A stretch of 46,932 nt of DNA, taken from Clostridia bacterium. GTDB lineage: Bacteria > Bacillota > Clostridia > Christensenellales > Aristaeellaceae. The stretch lies in contig JAFXJP010000021.1 of NCBI GenBank assembly GCA_017532155.1, forward strand, positions 1 through 46,932. The letters are read 5' to 3'. Position numbers and translations under genes: made by a program. The number at the start of each line of letters is the position of its first letter. Position 1 is the first letter of the stretch. Shown in pieces: positions 39,150-46,932 of this stretch. The notes under the pieces were generated by a model, which saw only the letters and a program-made list of their open reading frames with translations, ran no database searches and was not told where the DNA came from.

Positions 39150-40277
39150 TCAGTTGAATGCGTCGGAATCGAAGGTTATCTCGGTTTGATATCTGCCCGG
39201 GTACAGGCTTTCAAGGCGGGCATCGATCATATCCTTGATCTCCTTTTCCCGTCCCGCAAGCTCTTCGGGCAGGGACAGATCAAAAAACAGCTTTGTAAAG
39301 CCGTCGCAGGGAATGCTTCTGAAATCGTGAATGGAAAGGCGGTTATCCCTATCCACAAGCACCGCAATTACGGTGTGCTTGAGCTCGTTGAGCTCGGGAT
39401 CGTCGGTCACGACGGGGTCGTAGTGGACCGTCAGCACGGTACCGTAGGCGTTAAACTCTCGCTCGAATCGGTCGATGACCTCGTGGACGTAGAGCGGGTC
39501 GAGCCTTCTGTCTATCTCCAGATGTACCGAGCAGAAGGATATTCCCGGGCCGTAGTCGTGTATCATCAGATCGTGGTAGCCTATAACGATTGGATATTCC
39601 TTTATCTTATCCAGGATCAGCCCGCGCAGACGGCTGTCATTCTTTTTTCCGAGGATCGGAGAGGAGGTCTCACGCACAAGCATTACGCCGTTTATGAGTA
39701 TAAACAGTGCAACGGCAAGCCCGGCGAAGCCGTCTATCTTTACCTTTGCAAAATGCTCTGCGATGCTCACCGCAAGTATCACCGAGGTTATCACCGCATC
39801 GTTGCGGCAGTCTGCGGCGGTGGCCTTGAGGGTGACCGAATCGATCTTCCTTGCCATACGGCTGTTGTAGATGTAAAGGGCAAGCTTTACCGCTACCGAC
39901 AGGGCAAGTATCACCGCCGTCAGAAGCGAAAAGTTTATTGCGGTAGGTGCAAATATCTTTTCGACCGAGCCCTTGGCAAGCTCGAAGCCGACCACGATTA
40001 TAAATATCGAGACGATGAGGCTGGAGATGTATTCAAATCTTGCGTGTCCGTAGGGATGGTCCTCATCGGCGGGCTTTTTTGCAAGACGGAAGCCGATAAG
40101 CGTCACGACCGAGCTTACGCCGTCAGAGAAGTTGTTGACCGCATCGGCCACAATCGACATCGACGAGGATATCAGACCGACGGCGAGCTTTCCCAGTGCG
40201 AGCAGCAGGTTTACCGCTACGCCTATCTGCCCCGCTCTTTGGCCCATATTCGCACGTTTTTCGTTGTCCTGACTCAT
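39150..40277 (-). CDS. Cation diffusion facilitator (CDF) metal exporter
   Basis: 375 residues. Six helices in the N-terminal ~205 residues. The metal site in TM2 reads SIVADAVNNFSDGVSS and HPYGHARFEYISSL follows TM2, both CDF hallmarks (HxxxD in TM5 is present as DCRND/ATAADCRNDAV). A cytoplasmic C-terminal region of ~170 residues is longer than usual and contains the ferredoxin-like CDF C-domain plus an extra segment. It exports Zn, Mn, Fe or Co; which one is not readable. The start overlaps the ABC exporter stop by 4 nt. Confidence 0.93.
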   Translation of the reverse strand: MSQDNEKRANMGQRAGQIGVAVNLLLALGKLAVGLISSSMSIVADAVNNFSDGVSSVVTLIGFRLAKKPADEDHPYGHARFEYISSLIVSIFIIVVGFELAKGSVEKIFAPTAINFSLLTAVILALSVAVKLALYIYNSRMARKIDSVTLKATAADCRNDAVITSVILAVSIAEHFAKVKIDGFAGLAVALFILINGVMLVRETSSPILGKKNDSRLRGLILDKIKEYPIVIGYHDLMIHDYGPGISFCSVHLEIDRRLDPLYVHEVIDRFEREFNAYGTVLTVHYDPVVTDDPELNELKHTVIAVLVDRDNRLSIHDFRSIPCDGFTKLFFDLSLPEELAGREKEIKDMIDARLESLYPGRYQTEITFDSDAFN

Positions 40278-42226
40278 TTTGTCTCTTCGGAACTCCCCTC
40301 TGCGTTTTCTCGCTCCTGATGTTCGGTTATATACCTATGTGCCTGGGTGGTAAAGAGTCGGTGGTATGCCCCCTGCGCCTTCATAAGCTCGGCGTGGTTG
40401 CCCATCTCCACAAGCTGTCCCTGCTCGAGAACGAGTATCTTGGTGGCGATTGTTGCGCTTGAGAGGCGGTGTGAGACAAAGAAGGTCGTCTTATCCTCCC
40501 TCAGACGGTCAAACTGGTTAAATATCTCCTGCTCGGCAATGGCATCCAGCGACGCCGTCGGCTCATCAAGAATGAGCACGTCGGAATCGGAGTAAAACGC
40601 CCTCGCTATGGCGATCTTCTGCCACTGGCCTATGGAGGGCTCTATGCCATCCTTTTCAAACACACGCATAAGCGGAGTGTCATAGCCGTTTGGCAGCAGG
40701 TTTATAAATTCGTCGGCGGATGCCGCAACGGCGGACGTCCTTACAAGCTCACGGTCAAGCGGCTTTTCTATCTCTCCGAATGCGATGTTTTCATTTACCG
40801 TGAATGCATAACGTCCGAAATCCTGGAAGATCGCACCGTACATACCGTAAAGCTCCTCGGTATCGTACTCTCTGATGTCATATCCGTCAAGCAGTATCTC
40901 ACCCTCGGTCGGGTCGTAAAGGCGGGTAAGCAGCTTTAAAAGGGTGGTCTTGCCCGCTCCGTTGAGTCCCACAAGCACCACCGTATCGCCGGGATCGACT
41001 CGGAAGGAGATATCTTTGAGGACGTCACGCTTGGTCCCGGGATAGCGGAAGGAGACGTTTTTGAACTCGATGGTGTGTCCGCAATGTCTTTCGACCTTTC
41101 GGGGTGTGGGCAGAGTCGGGACGATATTTCGCTTTTCGTCCATAAACACGATCATATTGTCTATGAAAAGCGTACCCTCATAGATATGCGAGGTGGTAGT
41201 GACAAGGCTCGCAACCGCCGAGGCGATGGAGGTAAGGGCCCCGGTATAGAGGGAATAGTCGCCTATCTGTCCGTTTCCGAGGGTGACAGTGCATGCTATG
41301 AAGAAAAACAGTGCGCAGTTTACCGCCGTAGTTACCAGCGAAATGCCGACCGACCAGGCCGTTTCACCCGCAATAAGCTTGCGAATGCCCGAAAAGTACT
41401 TGGCAAAGACCTTGTTGTAGTTGAAAATGAAGGTATCCGACAGACCGAAGAGTCTCAGCTCCTTGACCATATCCTTGTTGACAAGGGTGTCGGAGTAGTA
41501 GTTCATCTGACGGCGCTCCTTGGAGCGGCGGCGCATATAGTGAAAGTTCTTTTTACGGTAGGAGAATGTGATGATGGCGCTCGGAAGCGAGAGCACTATC
41601 ACGACCAACGGCGCAAACCATGCAATTGCGGCAAGTATGGCTATAAAGCTGACCGCCGAGATAAGGGTACTGACTATGCTGAAGGTGGAGCGTATGACCT
41701 CGATGGGACGGGAGCCGGCCTCTCGGTTGGCGTTTTCAAACTTTTCGTAAAACTCCGGCATGTCAAAGGAGGCGATGTCTATCTCACGGGCCTTGTTCAT
41801 TATCTTGCATTTTACGTAGTTTGTCACGACCTCGCTGGATGTACGTGTGATATAGTGGCTGATGCTGTTGATAAGGCTCACAAGGAACATATATCCAAAC
41901 TGCAGCACCATTGCAGGCAGCAGTATGCGGCTTATCTCCGAGACCTCCGGGGCTTCAAGGGTCAGCACGTTTGCCACCGAGTTTAAAAGATTTGCCGAAA
42001 TATAGGCCGCAATGACCGGTGACACGCCGTTAAAAACAGCGGTAAAGACCATCAGCAAAAGCAGCGACTTTTTCGCTTCCCAAACAAGGCGCATAATATA
42101 TCCAAGCCTTGAAAAAAAGCTTTTAAACAGTCGCTTTAAATACCCCGGAACCTCACGCAAGCTCTTGGGAAGGGGCTCCTTGAGCTTTTCGCTTGCTTCG
42201 CTGGGAGGTCCGCCAAACCACGCCAT
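40274..42226 (-). CDS. ABC exporter, fused membrane and ATPase domains
   Basis: 650 residues. The N-terminal ~340 residues carry six helices; the C-terminal domain has Walker A GLNGAGKTTLLK, Q-loop FQDFGRYA, signature EPSIGQWQK, Walker B DVLILDEPT and the switch His in FFVSHR. The signature is IGQWQ rather than LSGGQ, as in some lipid or peptide exporters. It probably works as a homodimer. The ATG is chosen because GGGG lies 8 nt before it; a GTG three codons up has no RBS. Promoter at 42263. The CDF gene is coupled behind it. Confidence 0.93.
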   Translation of the reverse strand: MAWFGGPPSEASEKLKEPLPKSLREVPGYLKRLFKSFFSRLGYIMRLVWEAKKSLLLLMVFTAVFNGVSPVIAAYISANLLNSVANVLTLEAPEVSEISRILLPAMVLQFGYMFLVSLINSISHYITRTSSEVVTNYVKCKIMNKAREIDIASFDMPEFYEKFENANREAGSRPIEVIRSTFSIVSTLISAVSFIAILAAIAWFAPLVVIVLSLPSAIITFSYRKKNFHYMRRRSKERRQMNYYSDTLVNKDMVKELRLFGLSDTFIFNYNKVFAKYFSGIRKLIAGETAWSVGISLVTTAVNCALFFFIACTVTLGNGQIGDYSLYTGALTSIASAVASLVTTTSHIYEGTLFIDNMIVFMDEKRNIVPTLPTPRKVERHCGHTIEFKNVSFRYPGTKRDVLKDISFRVDPGDTVVLVGLNGAGKTTLLKLLTRLYDPTEGEILLDGYDIREYDTEELYGMYGAIFQDFGRYAFTVNENIAFGEIEKPLDRELVRTSAVAASADEFINLLPNGYDTPLMRVFEKDGIEPSIGQWQKIAIARAFYSDSDVLILDEPTASLDAIAEQEIFNQFDRLREDKTTFFVSHRLSSATIATKILVLEQGQLVEMGNHAELMKAQGAYHRLFTTQAHRYITEHQERENAEGSSEETK

Positions 42227-42262
42227 ATTCTCCACCCCGTAATCTGTTTTTCTATATTCTAT

Positions 42263-42291
42263 ATTATATCAAAAAAGATGTAAATGCACAA
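42263..42291 (-). promoter_or_regulatory. Promoter of the ABC exporter-CDF operon
   Basis: Minus strand TTGTGC, 17-nt spacer, TATAAT. It is divergent from the HAD phosphatase promoter. Confidence 0.65.
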
Positions 42292-42304
42292 TAGTCGACC
42301 TATA

Positions 42305-42333
42305 TTGACTTTTTTGTCGCTGTGCGATACAAT
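42305..42333 (+). promoter_or_regulatory. Promoter of the HAD phosphatase gene
   Basis: TTGACT, 17-nt spacer, TACAAT. The ATG is ~30 nt downstream after CAGGGGG. Confidence 0.7.
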
Positions 42334-42362
42334 ATAGCAAACGTTTTCAGGGGGCTCACAAA

Positions 42363-43100
42363 ATGAAACTGTTCAAACCCGAAATGGTATTTTTTGACTA
42401 CGGCGGAACTCTTTTCAGCGACAGCCACGTCACCGACGACACGGCTGCCCATGCCATTGCAACGATATGCGGCGTAGGCGACACCGTCGATGCAAACACC
42501 TTCAGGGAGATCAAGGTACGCTGGAGAGAGATGATAAACTTCAGCCACTATACTAACCCCGAGCAGGAGTTTGACTGCGAATTCCCCGTATCGTCCATGC
42601 TTCGCTGTATAACCGACCTCACCGGACTGACACCTCCCTCGGATATGGTCGAGGCGGAGTACGGCTTTCACTGCCACAATGCCACCCATACCCCCATGCC
42701 CTATATCGAGGAGCTTTTAAGCACACTCTCGTCAAAGGGCATCCGCACCGGTGTTATCTCCAACAACGCACTCTCGGGTCCCGGTCTGGAGCTGTTCCTT
42801 AAAAACAATATTTCCCACCGCTTTGAAATATGCGTCACCAGTGCCGATTATATCTACTGCAAGCCCTGTCCTCTTTTGTTTGAAGCCGTCTGCCGCAGGG
42901 TCGGCGTAGACCCTAAAAACTGTTGGTACTGCGGCGACAATGCCCATCCCGACATTTTGGGCTCCCATCAGGCAGGTATGCAGGGCATCCTCGTAGACCC
43001 CACGGCTGACTCCCCCAGTTCCGTCAAGACCTACCGCAATGTCGAATACCTCTGCGTTTCCTCCTGGAAGCACCTCATCGAGGAGTTAAACACTCTGTAA
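42363..43100 (+). CDS. HAD-superfamily phosphatase
   Basis: 245 residues. HAD motif I FFDYGGTLF (Asp nucleophile, Tyr in the second position where Asp is usual in many phosphatases), motif II VISNN, motif III KPCP (Lys), motif IV CGDNAHPD. The organisation with a small helical cap resembles phosphoglycolate- or nucleotidase-type HADs. It probably dephosphorylates a small metabolite; the substrate is unknown. It has its own promoter and terminator. Confidence 0.88.
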   Translation: MKLFKPEMVFFDYGGTLFSDSHVTDDTAAHAIATICGVGDTVDANTFREIKVRWREMINFSHYTNPEQEFDCEFPVSSMLRCITDLTGLTPPSDMVEAEYGFHCHNATHTPMPYIEELLSTLSSKGIRTGVISNNALSGPGLELFLKNNISHRFEICVTSADYIYCKPCPLLFEAVCRRVGVDPKNCWYCGDNAHPDILGSHQAGMQGILVDPTADSPSSVKTYRNVEYLCVSSWKHLIEELNTL

Positions 43101-43120
43101 AGTGATTCGCTTGACATACC

Positions 43121-43158
43121 AACACCCCGCTCCGAGCAGTCGGAACGGGGTGTTTTTT
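43121..43158. terminator. Bidirectional terminator
   Basis: AACACCCCG/CGGGGTGTT encloses a TCCGA/TCGGA inner stem, then a T-run. It separates the HAD gene from the convergent DUF3021 gene. Confidence 0.88.
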
Positions 43159-43171
43159 GCACATCGTGGCG

Positions 43172-43615
43172 TTACCCGTTGTGAGTCTTTATTTTTTCCA
43201 GCTTTGCGTTGAGTTTTCGGCTTATAAGCTTCACCGATCTGGCGACCGACAGCCAGATCACAAGGTATCCGCCTACAAAGATCGCCGTGAATATCAGCAG
43301 GACGTTTGGGTCAAATGGAATCCAGTTGTTTATGAGGTAACAGCTTCCGTAGGCAAGGTAAAGAAGCAGGAAATGGCAAAGCGTCGATTTAAGCAGACTC
43401 CACTCTTCAATTTGGTAAAGTACAGATGCGCCGGCGTGTAAAAATGCAAGGATATATATTGAAACAATGGCAACAAGTATCTCCGTACCGTCAAGGTTAA
43501 AGCCCTCGACGGTCTTTTGGAGGATAGCATAGATAATGCCGAGGATTATCGGTCCGAAGCCTCCGAAGATAAGTCCTCTGTGCAAAAATTCCTTTAGATA
43601 TTTGTTCATACTCAT
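43172..43615 (-). CDS. DUF3021-family membrane protein
   Basis: 147 residues, four hydrophobic helices (RGLIFGGFGPIILGIIYAIL, ILVAIVSIYILAFLHAGAS, LCHFLLLYLAYGSCYLI, VLLIFTAIFVGGYLVIWLSV) and a basic tail. DUF3021 proteins are typically coded with a LytTR regulator and hold it inactive at the membrane. The ATGA overlap with the LytTR gene here fits exactly that arrangement. The signal it responds to is unknown. Confidence 0.92.
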   Translation of the reverse strand: MSMNKYLKEFLHRGLIFGGFGPIILGIIYAILQKTVEGFNLDGTEILVAIVSIYILAFLHAGASVLYQIEEWSLLKSTLCHFLLLYLAYGSCYLINNWIPFDPNVLLIFTAIFVGGYLVIWLSVARSVKLISRKLNAKLEKIKTHNG

Positions 43616-44043
43616 AACCCCATCCTTTCCTTGACCGCCTTTAGCTGTCTGCGTGAGACGTAGTCGACGTATCCGTTTTTAAAGCGCACCTTCAGAGTTC
43701 CCGATATTGACCCGTCGAATCGGTCTATCTTGTTGACGTTTGCAATACATGACTGGTTTATCTTCACAAAGTACCCGGGCAACACCTCCGAAAGCAGATA
43801 CAGTCTCTGCTTGAGCTGCCATTTTTCATTGGCACAGACGGCGTATACCCTGCTTCCGATGACCGCAACGCAGTATATTTCCGACGGATCGAGCTTTGCT
43901 ATCTCCTTGTCCCTATATCCAAAAAGCTCACCGCAATACCCCTCTGCCAGCCGCTGTATCTCATCGGTAAGCGGACCTCTTTTTTGTGCGTAGATGACGA
44001 CCCTTTCTTCGCAGCTGCCGTCTATTATTATTTCACATTTCAT
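43612..44043 (-). CDS. LytTR DNA-binding regulator
   Basis: 143 residues. The C-terminal LytTR domain (residues ~45-143) has LDPSEIYCVAVIGSRVYAVC, LSEVLPGYFVKINQSCIANV and the ending YVDYVSRRQLKAVKERMG; the last is the canonical LytTR C-terminus. The short N-terminal extension is not a receiver domain, so phosphorylation is not expected. It probably controls its own operon with the overlapping DUF3021 membrane protein as partner. The start ATG follows AAGGGGG. Confidence 0.93.
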   Translation of the reverse strand: MKCEIIIDGSCEERVVIYAQKRGPLTDEIQRLAEGYCGELFGYRDKEIAKLDPSEIYCVAVIGSRVYAVCANEKWQLKQRLYLLSEVLPGYFVKINQSCIANVNKIDRFDGSISGTLKVRFKNGYVDYVSRRQLKAVKERMGL

Positions 44044-44064
44044 CCTGCATTCCCCCTTGGTACA

Positions 44065-44093
44065 ATACTACTACGGGATTTTCCCTCTGTCAA
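44065..44093 (-). promoter_or_regulatory. Promoter of the LytTR-DUF3021 operon
   Basis: Minus strand TTGACA, 17-nt spacer, TAGTAT. It is divergent from the superoxide reductase promoter. Confidence 0.6.
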
Positions 44094-44165
44094 GCAAACT
44101 CCCGCATTCGGTCTAAAACCGACATCAAACGGCAGAAATGACAGAAGAAAAGTTTACCTTTTGTC

Positions 44166-44194
44166 TTGAAAATTTTGAGGTTTTGTGGTATCAT
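44166..44194 (+). promoter_or_regulatory. Promoter of the superoxide reductase-ferritin operon
   Basis: TTGAAA, 17-nt spacer, TATCAT, then AAGGAGG and an 8-nt spacer to the ATG. No Fur or PerR box was recognised. Confidence 0.6.
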
Positions 44195-44219
44195 AATAAA
44201 AAACAAGGAGGTATTTATT

Positions 44220-44603
44220 ATGTGTGACAACAATAAATTCTACATCTGCGAGCACTGCGGAAATCTTATCGGTATGATCAACGATGCCGGTGTCCCCATG
44301 ATGTGCTGCGGCAGAAAGATGACCAAGCTCGAGCCCGGTACGGTCGAAGCAAGCCTTGAAAAGCACCTTCCCGTCGTTTCCGTTGAGGGAAACACCGTAA
44401 AGGTCACCGTCGGTTCGGTAGAGCACCCCATGGTCGCAGAACACAGCATCGTCTGGGTCTACCTGCAGACCGATAAGGGCGGCCAGAGAAAGTGCCTTGA
44501 GGTCGGTAAGGCCCCCGTCGTCACCTTCGCTCTTGCCGAGGAAAAACCCCTGGCCGCTTATGCCTACTGCAACCTTCACGGACTGTGGAAGACCACTATA
44601 TAA
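44220..44603 (+). CDS. Superoxide reductase (desulfoferrodoxin)
   Basis: 127 residues. The N-terminal desulforedoxin iron site is Cys10, Cys13, Cys29, Cys30 (YICEHCGN ... MMCCG). The catalytic center II has EKH (Glu47-Lys48-His49), His69, His75, Cys117 and His120 (CNLHG), all present. It reduces superoxide to peroxide without making oxygen, a typical defence of anaerobes. It is followed 13 nt later by ferritin, so it shares a message with an iron store. An in-frame ATG 18 codons earlier lacks an RBS. Confidence 0.96.
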   Translation: MCDNNKFYICEHCGNLIGMINDAGVPMMCCGRKMTKLEPGTVEASLEKHLPVVSVEGNTVKVTVGSVEHPMVAEHSIVWVYLQTDKGGQRKCLEVGKAPVVTFALAEEKPLAAYAYCNLHGLWKTTI

Positions 44604-44616
44604 GGGGTAACAGAAC

Positions 44617-45129
44617 ATGATGAACGCAAAGGTACACGAGCTTTTAAATCAGCAGATCAACAAGGAGTTCTACTCCGCCTATCTTTATCTGCAGTTTTCA
44701 AACTACTTTGACGATGCAGGTCTTGACGGCTTTGCCAACTGGTATCTGATCCAGGCTCAGGAGGAGCGTGACCACGCAATGCTCTTTTTCAAGTACCTCC
44801 AGAACGAAAATCAGAAGATCACCCTCGAAGCCATCGACAAGCCCGAGGCTGACATCACCTGCCACATGGACGTTCTCAAGGCAGGTCTCAAGCACGAGGA
44901 ATACGTGACCTCCCTTATCAACGACATCTACGCCGCCGCATACGAGGTAAAGGACTTCCGCACCATGCAGTTCCTTGACTGGTTTGTCAAGGAGCAGGGC
45001 GAGGAAGAGACCAACGCAAACGACCTCATCACCAAGATGGAGCTCTTCGGCTCCGACCCCAAGAGCCTCTATATGCTCAATCAGGAGCTTGCTACCAGAA
45101 TCTACAACGCTCCCTCGCTCGTTATATAA
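44617..45129 (+). CDS. Ferritin
   Basis: 170 residues, normal non-heme ferritin length. Four-helix bundle with ferroxidase residues: Glu in QQINKEFYSAYLY, then EERDHAMLFF and the late KEQGEEETNAN. It stores iron as ferric mineral in a 24-mer cage. It is co-transcribed with superoxide reductase, which fits oxygen and iron stress protection. The start is the first of two adjacent ATG codons. Confidence 0.96.
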   Translation: MMNAKVHELLNQQINKEFYSAYLYLQFSNYFDDAGLDGFANWYLIQAQEERDHAMLFFKYLQNENQKITLEAIDKPEADITCHMDVLKAGLKHEEYVTSLINDIYAAAYEVKDFRTMQFLDWFVKEQGEEETNANDLITKMELFGSDPKSLYMLNQELATRIYNAPSLVI

Positions 45130-45147
45130 CCATATTAGTTCAGCACA

Positions 45148-45185
45148 AAGCTCCCCCTGCCAACTCGGCAGAGGGAGCTTTTTTA
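45148..45185. terminator. Terminator between ferritin and the fucosidase
   Basis: A long stem AAGCTCCCCCTGCC/GGCAGAGGGAGCTT with one mismatch, T-runs on both strands. It can serve both convergent genes. Confidence 0.88.
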
Positions 45186-45186
45186 G

Positions 45187-46410
45187 TTACAGCTCTATTT
45201 TTGCAATTCTTACGACGGTATCCTCCCCGTACTTAAAGGGCTTGGAGCGGATATTTACCTCACCGTCCGTCTGGGTGAAGTCAAGCCTTTCGCCGTTGTC
45301 AAGCCAGCAGACCGACCTTATCTTTTTGTCGAAGGCGAAGACATTGTCGTGCTCCGTTTTTTTGCCGATAGACACGTTTTCGTCACCGTTAATGCCCAGA
45401 TCGCATACAAACAGATAGTAAACATCATCATTGCAAAGGATAAAATTGCTCGGCTTATCCTTTATCTCTATACCCGTGGGGGTCGGAAGATGCAGTGCCT
45501 CGTCGTTAAGCCTGCCCCACTGTCCCAAGATCTCCAGTACCCCTCTGTCAATGGTGCGGAGGCTTCCGTCGGCCCTTGGACCTACGTTTATAAGGAAGTT
45601 TGCTCTGTATCTGCGGCAGACGGCAAAGCTGTTTATCAGATTGCCCACCGAGGTGTAATTAAAGTCATTTTCCGCATATCCCCAGTGGTTTGCAAGGGTC
45701 TCGCACATCTCGCTTGCAATGTATTTTGGGGAGTCCTCAAGGTTTATTGGCTTGGGTCTGCCCCGCTCAAAGGTGACGCTGTCAAGCTCGATATGCCCAA
45801 GCTCGCCACGGTGACCCAATCCCGTATTGTTTATTAACATCGTATCGGGCTGATAGCTCCTGATAAGGGAATAAAGGGCATCCTCTTCCCAGTCCTCGTT
45901 TGGCTTGTCCCACTTGCCGTCAAACCAAAATCCGCCTATTTTTCCGTAGTTTTTGCAGAGGAGCTCTACGCTTTTTCGGAGGTATTTTAAATATTCCTTA
46001 AAGTCGCTGTTGTAGCTTTCTTCATGCCAATCCAAAAGAGTATGGTAGAAAAAGGGTATGATCCCATGCTTATTGCAGGCGTCGGTAAACTCCTTTACTA
46101 TGTCACGTCCGCAGGCGTGCGGTGCGTCGTAGGTGTTTAAGCCGCAGGTATCGTAAAGAGAAAACCCGTCGTGGTGCCTGGTCGTCAGGGTTATATAACG
46201 GCAGCCTGCCGCCTTTGCGCTCAGTACCAGTTGCTCTGCCCAATCCTCCTTCGGACAAAAGCTGTCGATGGTCTTAAGGTATTCGTCCCAGGGAATGTCC
46301 AGACACTTCTTTGCCCATTCGCCCCTTCCAAGAACGCTGTAAATGCCGAAATGCACAAACATTCCAAGCCCGAGCTTTTCAAATTCCTTGATCCGATTTT
46401 CAATGATCAT
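45187..46410 (-). CDS. GH29 alpha-L-fucosidase
   Basis: 407 residues. GH29 hallmarks: GMFVHFGIYSVLGRGEWAKK at the N-terminus, TLTTRHHDGFSLYDT (conserved His-His), and the nucleophile Asp164 in GGFWFDGKWD. A C-terminal ~90-residue beta domain follows. It removes alpha-linked fucose from host or dietary glycans. No signal peptide is visible, so it probably acts inside the cell on imported oligosaccharide. The ATG after GGGGAGGG is chosen over an earlier in-frame one. Promoter at 46442. Confidence 0.95.
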   Translation of the reverse strand: MIIENRIKEFEKLGLGMFVHFGIYSVLGRGEWAKKCLDIPWDEYLKTIDSFCPKEDWAEQLVLSAKAAGCRYITLTTRHHDGFSLYDTCGLNTYDAPHACGRDIVKEFTDACNKHGIIPFFYHTLLDWHEESYNSDFKEYLKYLRKSVELLCKNYGKIGGFWFDGKWDKPNEDWEEDALYSLIRSYQPDTMLINNTGLGHRGELGHIELDSVTFERGRPKPINLEDSPKYIASEMCETLANHWGYAENDFNYTSVGNLINSFAVCRRYRANFLINVGPRADGSLRTIDRGVLEILGQWGRLNDEALHLPTPTGIEIKDKPSNFILCNDDVYYLFVCDLGINGDENVSIGKKTEHDNVFAFDKKIRSVCWLDNGERLDFTQTDGEVNIRSKPFKYGEDTVVRIAKIEL

Positions 46411-46441
46411 AATAAACACCCTCCCCTTGTAAACTGTTTTT

Positions 46442-46470
46442 ATAATAGCACACCTTGCAGCAAATGACAA
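46442..46470 (-). promoter_or_regulatory. Promoter of the fucosidase gene
   Basis: Minus strand TTGTCA, 17-nt spacer, TATTAT. No cre-like or other operator was recognised. Confidence 0.6.
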
Positions 46471-46481
46471 GATATTTACAC

Positions 46482-46518
46482 AAAATCACCCTGCCGAAAA
46501 TTCGGCAGGGTGACAGTT
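46482..46518. terminator. Terminator upstream of the fucosidase
   Basis: A 13-bp perfect stem TCACCCTGCCGAA/TTCGGCAGGGTGA with short T-runs either way. It lies 70 bases past the YbjQ stop. The 75 bases between carry a possible seven-codon protein end (AAIKASK). Confidence 0.75.
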
Positions 46519-46587
46519 TTGCTTTATAAAGCTAATTACTTGCTTGCCTTGATAGCGGCCTATGGTGCTATGCGCAAAAGAGGGAAA

Positions 46588-46905
46588 TTACTTATTTATA
46601 AACTTAACGGCTGTTCCGTATACAATTACTTCTGCGGCACCCTGCATAACCGCAGAAGATGCATAGCGAATGTTAATGACTGCGTCTGCACCTAATTCTT
46701 CTGCTTCCGCAACCATTCTTTTTGTTGCAAGGGCGCGTGCTTCATTCATCATTTCATTATAAGCTTTGAGTTCTCCGCCTACCAAAGTTTTAAAACTTTG
46801 TGCTATATCTTTGCCAATGTTTTTAGACTGGATTGTACTTCCTTTTACAAGAGATAAGGTTTCCAGTTCTTTTCCACTAATGTAATCAGTATTTACTAAT
46901 ATCAT
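46588..46905 (-). CDS. YbjQ/UPF0145-family protein
   Basis: 105 residues. The full YbjQ pattern is present: TDYISGKELETLSLVKGSTI, then the late GADAVINIRYASSAVMQGAAE and VYGTAVKF. Function is unknown; the fold is a small multimeric heavy-metal-binding-like domain. The ATG preceded by AAAGG at 8 nt is chosen over a GTG three codons up. The gene is visibly AT-rich (AAA, GAA, TTA preferred), unlike the fucosidase and ferritin beside it, suggesting transfer or another origin. It is complete, near the window's right edge. Confidence 0.92.
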   Translation of the reverse strand: MILVNTDYISGKELETLSLVKGSTIQSKNIGKDIAQSFKTLVGGELKAYNEMMNEARALATKRMVAEAEELGADAVINIRYASSAVMQGAAEVIVYGTAVKFINK

Positions 46906-46932
46906 CTTCTTCACCTTTCTTTATTTCATTTA

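Noticed and set aside
44044-44219. LytTR direct-repeat binding sites between the LytTR and superoxide reductase promoters
   Set aside because: A tandem pair could not be identified with the expected spacing; only the two promoters are supported.

Overview
The window looks like DNA of anaerobic Clostridia (Bacillota). It carries class III ribonucleotide reductase (nrdD/nrdG), a superoxide reductase, clostridial families such as DUF4317, YitT and LytTR/DUF3021, strong AGGAGG ribosome binding sites and near-consensus sigma-A promoters. I see no tRNA, rRNA, CRISPR array, transposase or phage gene. Base usage changes sharply inside nrdD, near 37.75 kb. Left of that point isoleucine ATA and arginine AGA are rare and palindromic repeats are scattered between genes. 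Right of it ATA, AGA and TCG are common. The window is therefore best read as two blocks, possibly from two organisms joined in assembly.

Left block, 1-37.75 kb. 0.1-2.6 kb: small unknown genes and two paralogous XRE regulators with C-terminal helical repeats; three genes here share one unusual promoter layout. 2.7-5.6 kb: HAD hydrolase, flavodoxin-like protein, TRIC/UPF0126 membrane protein, and an XRE protein with a degenerate LexA-like domain. 5.7-12.9 kb: two secreted metallo-beta-lactamase-fold proteins, the infC-rpmI-rplT operon with attenuator leader and probable ATA start, PrsA-like foldase, tadA, nitroreductase and a cysteine-rich protein. 13-16.5 kb: a 1161-residue secreted protein with about ten SdrD B-like domains. 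16.6-17.8 kb: an orphan CARF-nuclease of the Card1/Can2 (DUF1887) type. 18-23.7 kb: YitT transporter, rqcP interrupted by a stop, an ABC-2 exporter, recO and a DUF4317 gene. 23.7-32.3 kb: two MATE exporters, miaA, TSUP permease, GNAT, rsgA, a self-standing structured small RNA, MerR and small membrane or secreted proteins. 32.4-37.75 kb: class A PBP, nrdG and the first part of nrdD, both with NrdR-box-like sites.

Right block, 37.75-46.9 kb. The end of nrdD carries a glutaredoxin-like domain and overlaps trxB, so the reductase, its thiol donor and the NADPH enzyme feeding it are coupled. Then follow a CDF metal exporter with an ABC exporter, a HAD phosphatase, a LytTR-DUF3021 pair, superoxide reductase plus ferritin (oxygen and iron protection), an intracellular GH29 alpha-L-fucosidase and a YbjQ-family protein with AT-rich sequence.

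The signals most worth following are the base-usage break inside nrdD, the thrice-repeated promoter at the XRE locus, the orphan CARF-nuclease, the structured RNA upstream of rsgA, and two places where an intrinsic terminator and the next promoter are one piece of DNA.
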